A stretch of DNA of 64,000 nt from Mytilus galloprovincialis (lineage: Eukaryota; Mollusca; Bivalvia; Mytilida; Mytilidae), in assembly GCF_965363235.1 (NCBI RefSeq), contig NC_134839.1, forward strand, positions 76,285,410 through 76,349,409, written 5' to 3'. This document shows positions 55,265-64,000 of the stretch, piece by piece. Position 1 is the stretch's first letter. Each line of letters opens with the position of its first letter. The notes beneath the pieces are model-generated. The model searched no databases and was not told the origin of the DNA. It saw only the letters and a list, made by a program, of their open reading frames with translations. Both the position numbers and the translations under genes were made by a program.

Positions 55265-58200
55265 TCCATTGTGAAGACAGTCACAGGTGGAATATTTACC
55301 TTCACGTCCATATCTAATGCCACTTTTTTCACAGTTTTCACAACAAACTGGAACTCCATTGATATTTCCAACAACAGTTTTATCGCATGCTGAACATGCA
55401 AGTCCCTTCCAACAATCACCTTTTATTTCTAAAGAAAGAATAAAAATAAAGAAAATATTGTTTTGGCGTGCAAATGTTAAATCTGCTATCTATGATGGGA
55501 TTTTTTCACAAGATTAGAATTTTTTTTTATTGATATTTGTTCAAATTTCTTTTTTTCTGTAACAATAGCAGCCATGTTTTAAGCGAATATGAGAATTAAC
55601 CACAATTCTCAAAGATAACAATTGATATGTTGCAGCAATTTTAAAGCTATAAATATTTTTCTTTTTGTTAATATACACGTATGTTGTATTCTTTGTCATA
55701 TAAGCAATGTTTTCAGAGATTCCTTGATTCTTATTGGTCCAGAAATTTCGAGATGAAAACATTTAAAACAAAATACGTCGGACGCCGGACCATAGATGAA
55801 AGAAGAAGAACACAAAGAGATGACAGAACCTCATACTGCCCTTTAGCTGAGCTGAGCTAAAACGGAAGAAAGGTAACTAGCATTTTAGAATGTCTCATTT
55901 GTTCATTCTTTTTATATCCCAAGTTAATACCAAGTTTGCCAAGAATTCGATTAAAATTTTGTAAATGCTTGCAAAGTGATAAGGTAAAGAGGACATAAAA
56001 GACTGAAGAATAACACCATGTGTAGTCTTACTGTCGTATATGCAGGCACAGTGTGGTATTGTCTTATCTCCATCCTCGTAATTTCCGGCAATGAAGTGCT
56101 CACTACAGCTCTTGCAACAGACTTTTTCATAGTTTTCTCCAACTAGAATATGTTTGAAATGATCACATCTATCACAAATATGTCCAATGCCACAATTTGC
56201 TGAAAATTAATATCATATGTATAAGTTTTTTTTCTATTTCTCTTAATTTTTCTCAAATCTTATAAATTCTAGTATTTGTATCAGTTGCATTTAAAATATT
56301 CATTCATAAGTACAATTGAATTAAGTAAGTTAATGTATGTGGTGTGAAATGCGAAAAATAGTGGCGCTTCATGCAACTGAGAATGTCACTTGTTTTCATT
56401 TCGTATACATTTTCATAAAAGAAGCATTCACTTCTATATTGACTGTATACAATTTTGGTCGTATTAAACCTTGTTGTTGTGACGGGGTTATCATAATGTG
56501 GTTCCATAGAATGTTGTCTATAACATAGTAAAAGAATGCAGGTTCGCGTAATATTGACGCCACCACAGGGACGGATAATTTTTAAAAGGGTTCCAATCCA
56601 AGAGAAAGAGGGTGTTCTAAATATATGTCCGATTCAAATCATCAAAAAGGGGATTCCAATCCCTGGCCCCTGGATCCGCCACTTTACCATTAATGATTTT
56701 CCCTAAACTGAATATTTTATTCAAACAGTTAATGAGTAGCATTATAACGAGAACAACCATTCAACAATATCGTCAAAGTCTCACATTCCACCTTTATCTA
56801 ACAATTGTATTCAAATAAATGTTATATTTTAAGACAATATAAAATTATTACTCTATATATCCATTATATATCATAAAAAAAGATGAAAGCGATGTATAAC
56901 CATGTACATTTTTTCTGAAATTTTTTAACATAAGAGCCATTTTCAAAAGGGCTTTCAATCTTTTATTAATCTCATAGGATCAAAGCTCCATTGTGTATCC
57001 AACAATATTTCATCTTATTTGCAAATATTTTTTTGGCAGAAAAGTTTAGCCCTAAATGGGATTTTGAATTGATGGGAATGTAAAAAACTCAGTGTTGAAG
57101 AATGTTTAAAATATAATAGGTAGGGTTAACTCTGAAATGCAACCGTATTTAAATAATGTCTATAATTACTTCTTTCATCTGATTCTTCATTAGTATCACC
57201 ATTATCTTGTTTGTCCTTAGAATATTTGTTAGCAGCTTCAGAATATTGGTAATCCAGATAAGCTTTCCTCCAAGCAGAATCTTGGTAATCCCGATAAGCA
57301 TAATAAGCTTTCCAATCAGCTGAGAAAGGTAAATGATAATACATGTTATAAACAGAAACAATAAATGGAATGGAAAGATATATATGCTGTTATATTTCCT
57401 TACAGGATATCACTAAAATGTCCACCATTTATCAAAGGTATGATGTAAGAGAGCAAATATTTCAAATCAGATCAAATGTTTTATCATACCCCACGCAACG
57501 AAGTTGCAAAGGGTATAATGTTTTTGACCCGGCCGTCCGTGTGTATGTCCGTCAGTCTGTCTTTCCTGTTCTCCTCTGAAACCACACAACAAAATTTCAT
57601 GAAACTTTGTAGATATTAAGGACATACTATGTACATGTGCATAAGTGTTCCCCTCACGCTGTTTTGAAACAAACTTAATATGATCCTCATTAAATTCGAT
57701 CCCAAAATAGGCACTTGTATATTCTAAAATACATTTTTTGACAGAAATTACAAAAAAACAATTATCCGGTTTCACTATGAAACACTGAATTCAGATTGAC
57801 ATTGTACACTATTTTTTAAATATAGAATTACAATCCTTTCAAAATCCAGCGTCCGCCCCTAAGGTAAGAGTATTTTTGAACTGTCCAGTACATCTGAGGT
57901 AGTTAATGCACACCTTTGCTGTACATTATCCAGATTATAGAACAGTAAGAACAAGGAGATATTACCATAGTCTTCGCGGAAATCATCATCATCGTCTTCG
58001 TTTAAATCCTCACCTTGGTCGTCGGGAAATAAATTACTTTATCCTGCAATTGGGTGTTCTACTATACAGATACAGCCCTACAGATATCGCTATGCTGTAT
58101 GTATACTATACAGATATCGCTTAAAAGCTCCGCCCACTGCTGGACTGAGTATTGTATGAACCTGCGTGACCTCAGAATGTGTATTGCAATCGCATTCCAA

Positions 58201-59926
58201 TGACGTATCAATTGCAAATTAACGATTACTTTTATGCGTTCTGTATGTTTTCTTTAGAGCAATAAGAGTCACACCAATTTTCTGATAACATACACACATG
58301 AACAGCAGTCTTTTCTAAGATGACAACTATCGATTTCAAAACTTGAATGTGTATGATTGTGTTACAAAAACAATCATGTCAATTTCAGCATGCATGTTTA
58401 GTGAATGCCAAGTCTGAAGCGTAGGACAACTCGTACACTCCTGTTTCAAATTGGACAATGTTTTGTTATTTGTTTTTACTGTTGAAATTAGTTGTTATGT
58501 TAAAATAGATAATTATTCACTTTGAGCGAGGTAGTATTGTTGACCATTCGAGATTCTTTTTTTGCGAACCCGTCTTCAGCTGAATATGTGATTACTGAAT
58601 CGTAATACTACACGGGCCTCAAGGGATTTCAAAAATCGAAAATAAATGCAAAACATGTGGGTTTGTTTTGTCTTTTAAAACACAAATAGTATACAGAATT
58701 AATTGCAGGATAAAGACAATAACTGTTTAGTGTCTTTAAATATCAGCTGTATTTGTACTCGGCTCGAAACAGGTGTAATAGCTAGCTAAAAGCTCGCATA
58801 CACCTTGTTTCCTAGCCTCGTACAAATACAGCTGATATTTAAAGACACTGAACAGTTATTGTCTATATATATGTGTCGTCCATGTTCGTATACTTTCCCT
58901 TTGTGTATTTCCAACTTTTATCTAATTAGGAAAATATTCTATATTTTATATCACATATTTGTAACAAAAACACTGGGTTTTTCATATGCAATAACCGCAC
59001 ATTTTCCATAACCATACATTGTAATTGTTAATGTCTGTGTCATTTTGGTCTCTTGTGGACAGTTGTCTCATTGGCAGTCATACCAAATTTTCTTTTTTAT
59101 ATTGTGTATTTCTACCGTGCCTTACAAAAATATTATGATCTATTAATATTGTATCATAATGTATTTTTTTCTATGAAGATCAGACATACTTGAGCAGGAT
59201 TGCTACGGATGATTCCGACAACAAACGTAGTCGTATTATACACCATTGTGTAGATATTTAAAATCAATTTAGATTTTCGACATAACAAATTTTAGTGGGG
59301 TCGACAACCGATAAATCGGCATATAACGAAATTTTGCGACAGACTGGCATTTTTCAAAAATGCGAGTTAAGTACCTTGTGTTATATTAAGTTATATAGGG
59401 GGTGGGGGATACTGAGACAAGTGCCTGTGAATCAGGCCTCAGCATTCACAAAACTTGATAATCTGTTGGATAGAGTATCGTTCTACATTTGATACAAATA
59501 TTTGATAAAGGAAAAAAGAAACAACTGAAGTTACTTCTAGCAGTCTACATATACATGTATATTGAATCATAAATGATTTATTTGCAAGCATTCAGATATT
59601 GAGGTCAACTGAGTTAACAGTACGTCAGTGCTTTGATTTAACATTGAAAGATAATTTATTTCCAAATTATTTTAGGTATTTGTCAATTGTAGCAATATAG
59701 ATATTAGGTACATGGATACTTTAGTTTTGTAACAGTTATCAAGTTTTGATAATTAGGTTTTTCGGTTTAATAATTATAGCTTGACTTTAAGCTAACATAT
59801 AACAAATGCAAGAACATTTATAATAAAATCACGATAATACTTCTGCTTATTTTTGAAGGCGGCATCTCTTAAACTGTGAAAAAGACAACAGCAAAAGTAT
59901 TAATAATATACATAATAATGAAGATT

Positions 59927-59958
<32 letters not shown>

Positions 59959-61035
59959 TAAACTGTCAATTGTTCTTGAACAATTGAGAGGTCTTTCCTT
60001 TTGTAATGTAAAATACATGTTCAAATAGACGTAGAATGTATTGAAAAGCTTTAAAACACACTGAAAAACCTTTAAATAAGGTTAAAAACACCAAATTCGC
60101 TATATGGGACATGACCTTGACCTTTGACCTTTTGACCTTTGTCAAGGTCATTAGTCCCCAATGTCATTGCCGAAGACCCCATGGGTCTAGGACCTTTGGT
60201 TATATAGTAAAAGATGATTTTGTCTTTCCAGAAACCTAAAACAGGTGTTATGCCCCTTAAAAAAAGGTCAAATCTCTTCGGTCAAAATGTAACAAAGTTG
60301 TGCCGTAATGACCCAAACATTTTCCACTATTTAAAACTTCTGTAAGTATAATGGTTTTTGAGTTGTTCTGATAACAAGGTGTTAGGTCAAAGGTCAAGGT
60401 CAACATACACATTTGACCTTGAGGTATTTTTGAAAGTCTCATGAATTGTTGATGAATGGTGAAGATCCTAGGTCTCTACGATTTACGGTTTCTGAGTTTT
60501 GGTGGTCCACCGACACCGGTTAATTTTCAAAGGGGCATAACCCTACCAATGAGTCGTTGAATCTTTTCGAATCAAATGTAACGAAGAACCAGGGTCTGGT
60601 CCTGAACAAATTTCACCCTTCGTTTTTTTTCTATCTATTACGGTTACGGTGTTGGAACGATAACAAGGTTTTTTGGTTTCGGAGGGATTACTCCGAACCG
60701 ACAAAATATTTCGACTAACAGGGTGAGTTCCGGATAGGTATTCATGACACCGATACAAAGTGAGAACATGAAAGCGACACGTCTTACGGTTTAGGCTGCT
60801 AACTTCGTCAAAGTTTGGCGGAAAAAGAATAATAATAAACAGAAGAAATACAGTAAGGTCTTTCCTTATAGAAAAAGGAAAGACCTTAATAATAATAAAA
60901 AACAAAAAACCAAAAAAAAACCAATATCATCAAAAATGAAGTACCTTCTGACCCTGACCACTTCTTATGTTCTCCAAGACTCACAGAAATTAATGACAAT
61001 TGCACCATGAATACTATTGTGAAGGCTCGCATCAT
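55256..61035 (-). CDS. Secreted acidic, Tyr-rich protein with two tandem Cys-rich repeats
   Basis: Five exons on the minus strand (61035-60945, 58013-57966, 57319-57170, 56199-56032, 55428-55256) join in phase to 209 aa; every intron is phase 1. An in-frame ATG at 61032 is an alternative start. After a signal peptide (MMRAFTIVFMVQLSLISVSLG) comes an acidic run (EDLNEDDDDDFREDY), then a Tyr/Ala/Lys segment (DWKAYYAYRDYQDSAWRKAY). Exons 4 and 5 each encode one copy of a roughly 55-residue domain: first copy CGIGHICDRC, then VCCKSC and CAC; second copy CWKGLACSAC, then VCCENC and CDC. The pattern is C-x5/6-C-x2-C, CC-x2-C, C-x-C. I do not recognise the domain. Secretion plus acidic and Tyr-rich character would suit an extracellular matrix, shell or byssus protein, but this is inference. 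Confidence 0.6.
56530..57120. other. Intron DNA with GGATCC-type repeat trace
   Basis: Intron 3 of the Cys-rich gene. The stretch near 56640-56692 (CCCTGGCCCCTGGATCCGCC) belongs to the repeat family seen at 2349 and 29991. Nothing else recognised. Confidence 0.5.
57481..57790. repeat. Dispersed repeat (TACCCCACGCAACGAAGTTGC end)
   Basis: Begins TACCCCACGCAACGAAGTTG, contains GGCCGTCCGTGTGTATGTCC and ACAAAATTTCATGAAACTTT, as in other GCCCC-type mollusc repeats. Intron 2 of the Cys-rich gene. Confidence 0.5.
58714..58864. mobile_element. 151-bp palindromic MITE-like element
   Basis: Arms of about 60 bp starting AGACAATAACTGTTTAGTGT, inverted at the right end. The first eight bases equal those of the hairpin element at 808-949. 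Confidence 0.75.
59025..59095 (-). repeat. Dispersed repeat fragment (CCAATGAGACAA family)
   Basis: On the minus strand it reads GGTATGACTGCCAATGAGAC, then AAGAGACCAAAATGACACAG; same order as at 12165. Confidence 0.7.
59929..59958. repeat. (AAT)n microsatellite
   Basis: About ten AAT units, directly outside the left end of the element at 59966-60890. Confidence 0.9.
59966..60890. mobile_element. Unclassified element with hairpin ends and AGGTCA arrays
   Basis: The left end carries a hairpin (TCAATTGTTC, 2-base loop, inverse) followed by AGGTCTTTCCTT at 59989. The right end repeats AGGTCTTTCCTT at 60856 inside a perfect 13-bp-arm hairpin (60855-60887). AAT microsatellite DNA flanks both sides. 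The interior carries clustered AGGTCA/TGACCT hexamers. No open reading frame. A 3' hairpin plus repeat flanks would suit a Helitron-like element, but no diagnostic 3' end is seen. Confidence 0.5.
60112..60150. promoter_or_regulatory. Clustered AGGTCA half-sites (nuclear-receptor-like)
   Basis: Four TGACCT hexamers at 60112, 60118, 60125 and 60133 and one inverse AGGTCA at 60145, forming DR0, DR1 and DR2 spacings. A second cluster (AGGTCAAAGGTCAAGGTCA) lies at 60384-60402. They are part of a mobile element in intron 1 of the Cys-rich gene. Binding is unproven. Confidence 0.35.
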
Positions 61036-61074
61036 TTTCGTGCATGTGGTATAAGTTGTTATTTCAAAACTCAA

Positions 61075-62472
61075 TAATACATATATAACTTCATATATGA
61101 TTAGATTTACGCAACAACAGATCCGGCGGAAAGTCCATTAAATGTTATTTTAAAGAATGACTTATTCAAGTTATTGATATCAATAATCACTGTTCAATTG
61201 ACATATGTTTTGTTATCTAATACTAATAGTAAAACGATTAATTACGCTTACGTGTAAATATTTAAGTTTAAATATATACTTGTATATGAAATTATAGAAT
61301 TTTCCTAATATTAAGCACTGCATAACTTTATATTCTGACAAATTTTATATTTAAAAATATAAAATTATTTTGGTCCGCCTTTTTGTAGTGTGTCAGTTAA
61401 TTTATACCTTTAGGGCGGTTTCTGGTATTGAAATGGGCGTTGTTTGTTGAAATTATAAAAAATATATCACAGAGTGTAGCGAGACTAAAAACAATATTGA
61501 CGATTTTATGTTTAAACACGATACTAACTATCCAAGGGTGAACGACTTATTCGCTTTCCTATCGGCCGAATCCGCCATCCGCCTTAATATTACTACAAAG
61601 TTGAACTTTGTACAAACATCGTAGTTTCAATTTTTTTTTTATCTCAGCTGGGGCATAAAATATTTCATCATATTTTAGGTTCAACGTAAATCTTAAATCA
61701 GTGTTTTAAAGTCAGAAACATAGTTGAAACAATTTTTTGTAATTTTTGCCAAAAAAGATCTATTTAAGAATATCCCAATAACAGAAATCTGATTTGGATT
61801 AGTTTAAGACTCAAACTTTTTGAATATCTATTCCTAAGAAGTGATTTTTTAAATTAAATTTAATTAGGATCGATGATATTTAAATTTGTTTCAAAACAGA
61901 GGGGATTGGCTGCAAGATCAATCCGACTTCGTTTAGATGGACGTGTCTTAAAAATTAATACATTAGATAAAAAGAAATTTGTGGGGTTGGGGGAGTAAAA
62001 GATTGGAAAGCGAAACGCATTTTCTATTTATTTAACATTTTAAATTTTAAATTAGGTAATATAACATCTTCCTCGGTTCGTCTTTCTCTGAGCATAATGA
62101 GGGAAAGATTTTCAAAGCAATTCATCCACACTCAATAACCCTTTCAGTTATGATTTTATTCATACACCGATTTGAAAGTACACAATTTGTCAAAATCTTA
62201 ATCGTCACTAATTGAATAAAAATTTGGAATAAATTTAACAGAAACGATAAAAAAAATCTACCGTTAAATCGCAATTTTAGAATAAGTCTTAATATTTAAA
62301 AAAAAATATAGTAATTTAAAACTTACCAAAGTCGTATTCCCCATTTCTTTAGCCCTACAAGAAACTTAAGTCTTTCCTAGGATCCGTGGATTGCGGTATA
62401 TCGTCAACAATTCTAAAACGTTCACGTACATTGACTGCGTCATGTGTAAAAACAGTTATTGGCCAATCAAAT
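61075..62472. other. AT-rich upstream DNA
   Basis: Upstream (minus-strand) side of the Cys-rich gene. No gene, terminal repeat or RNA gene that I can support. Confidence 0.45.
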
Positions 62473-62936
62473 CGGTATATACGATTTAATCTGCACGCTG
62501 GATGACCCTCTAACTCCTACCAGGGCCGTAACTAGGGTTTGAATTCAGGGGAGGCAGGGGTTTGGAGGCCGCCGATTGAGGCCCTCAAGATTAGGGGGTT
62601 GGGGCACAGCCCCGGCCGATTTTTTTCTCTCAGTAAAATGGCTATTTTTCATTACTTTAGGAAAAATCAGTATTGCTTGAAACTTGAAGCAATTTTTATG
62701 CAAAAACAAGCTGAGGTTGCTGTTCAGGGTGAGTGAAGGCTCCATCCTGAAGGCCGTACTTTGGCCAATATTCATGCAATAACCCTATATTATTACTTCA
62801 AAAAAAAAAAAAAAATGGTGTAGAAAATTCAGGGGAGGCAGTTGCCTCCCCTGCCTCATAGGTAGTTACGGCCCTGACTACGTCGTTCGGGTTAATTAGG
62901 GTCACCACAGCCGTGCAAATTAAATCGTATATACCG
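62473..62936. mobile_element. Inverted-repeat element interrupted by an hAT-like MITE
   Basis: CGGTATATACGATTTAATCT with GCACG at 62473-62497 is inverted at 62910-62936. The arms extend for about 45 bp (GGTGACCCT / GATGACCCTC). The MITE at 62521-62876 sits between the arms. Confidence 0.7.
62521..62876. mobile_element. 356-bp hAT-like MITE
   Basis: Ends CAGGGCCGTAACTA in both orientations, followed on both sides by GGGGAGGCA-type sequence. CAGGGCCGTAACTA is a common hAT-type terminus. The flanking 8 bases (ACTCCTAC / ACTACGTC) agree at only five positions. Small frames inside are not genes. Confidence 0.75.
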
Positions 62937-63181
62937 GCTTGCTTGTTCAATAACTATAACTTAATTGAGCATACAAAATATCTAAATTTGGAAAACGTAT
63001 AATTTTTCAGTCATTGTGGTGCTATCTTGTTGTTTGCTACGCCGAAGTGCGATTGATTACATGCTCAATGCAATATTCTCTATATTTTCTTCTTTAGTTA
63101 CAGAAAACCACCAACCTTTGAATATTACATTCTGGCGCATGTCTGATTGAAGTTGCTTTTTAAAATTAATTTCAATTTTTC

Positions 63182-64000
63182 TTAATTTCTAAACTTTACA
63201 ATTTTTTTTGAACTTTTAATTGTTACATTTTTTTTTAAAATTAGGATAAAAACAATAGGTACATATTTCCAGTCTTTGATTGTTTGGCTGAAGAATGAGA
63301 ATTTCAAACTGCCTTTATTGCATTGGAGCTGTCTGAATGTTAATTGATGAGTAGATCTTGTTTTGGACTGACTTTTTATGAGAATATCCTGAGATGGTAT
63401 TGCAATTTCGTTATTTATTACTTTGTGGAACATTTGTAATCTAGTTTTAACCATTAACCCTTCGTTCTTGTAAGGTTTGCCAGTTCTGATTTTGAAGCAT
63501 ATCAGGTACACTGCTGGTGTTGTGAAATCTGTTGCAAGTATATCGTGCAGCTCTTTTTTGCACTTGTTCCAGTGTGTATATATTTTCTGGTCCCAAACTG
63601 TACAGCAGTATTCACGTTTTGGTCTTGCTATTGTTTGATATGCTCATTCCTTCACTAATTTTGAACTAATTTTTACATTGCGTCTGACGAATGATAAAGA
63701 TTGAGTTGCTTTTGCTGCTGCATGATTGTTGTATATGTTTGTTCCATTTGAGATCTGAAGAGATTTTAAAGCCTAGATATTTAGCTGATTGTACTTGTTC
63801 TAGGATATGACCGTGCATGTTGTAATAAAAGTGTATTTGTTTTTTCTTTGTTGAGACTCTTAAGATGTTACATTTGTTATGGTGAAATGACATGAGCCAG
63901 TCTTGTTCCCATTTTATAGCTGCTTCTGTGTCTTCTTGAAGCTTAAGACAATCGTTTTGGCAGGTAATAGGCCGGTAGATAATGCTGTCGTCTGCAAAGA
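63182..64000 (-). pseudogene. LINE (non-LTR retrotransposon) reverse transcriptase, 3' part, runs off the window
   Basis: The minus strand from 64000 reads FADDSIIYRPI, the catalytic F-A-D-D box of non-LTR reverse transcriptases. It continues in frame through WEQDWLMSFHHNKCNILRV and AKYLGFKISSDLKWNKHIQ, hallmark blocks of the Jockey/CR1-like thumb region, to a stop at about 63666. The C-terminal remnant TGKPYKNEGLMVKTRL to FSFFSQTIKDW continues in another frame at 63182-63511. Frameshifts make it inactive here; the 5' part lies beyond the window. Confidence 0.8.

Noticed and set aside
57126-57361. Two overlapping minus-strand frames (72 and 70 codons) as separate genes
   Set aside because: One is exon 3 of the Cys-rich gene read through its introns; the other is its frame shadow.
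60543-60905. 120-codon minus-strand open frame
   Set aside because: Lies inside the hairpin-ended repeat element and has no domain; no splice link to the Cys-rich gene.

Overview
The window looks like nuclear DNA of a bivalve mollusc, most likely a marine mussel of the Mytilus type. It is AT-rich, its genes are split by long introns with clear GT..AG junctions, and most of it is mobile-element debris whose families I recognise as mussel repeats. The species call is inference. Nothing bacterial or plasmid-like is present.

Genes, reconstructed by hand from exons whose phases agree: (1) 8911-25113, + strand, NDUFA10, a mitochondrial complex I subunit, 8 exons, 408 aa. (2) 31050-32784, + strand, a small secreted Ly6/three-finger protein with a GPI-like C-terminus, 3 exons, 124 aa. 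(3) 34957-39100, + strand, a 552-aa protein with a signal peptide, two five-cysteine clusters spaced almost as in clusterin, a furin-like site and a C-terminal membrane segment, 6 exons. (4) 48732-51707, + strand, a 95-aa secreted peptide precursor with a dibasic site and one cysteine pair, 3 exons. (5) 55256-61035, - strand, a 209-aa secreted protein with an acidic, Tyr-rich N-terminal half and two tandem Cys-rich repeats, 5 exons. No operon or pathway links them.

Layout: 1-8.9 kb is a transposon graveyard, including two Mutator-like elements with target duplications, both inserted into an older inverted-repeat element. 8.9-25.1 kb is NDUFA10, whose introns hold hAT-like, piggyBac-like and fold-back elements (several nested) and a 447-bp palindrome. 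25.6-28.0 kb is an 89-bp minisatellite of about 27 units. 28-31 kb has dispersed repeats and a tRNA-derived SINE. 31-39 kb has the Ly6 and clusterin-like genes. 39-54 kb is rich in degenerate Penelope-like reverse transcriptase fragments and eight copies of a 44-nt hammerhead ribozyme motif, two pairs of which bound 380-bp and 326-bp units (retrozyme architecture). It also holds the peptide precursor and a dead Tc1/mariner element. 55-61 kb is the minus-strand Cys-rich gene. 61-64 kb has MITEs and a LINE running off the right end.

The most notable system is the hammerhead-ribozyme retrozyme/Penelope-like set. The most notable genes are the membrane-anchored clusterin-like protein and the two unrecognised secreted proteins.
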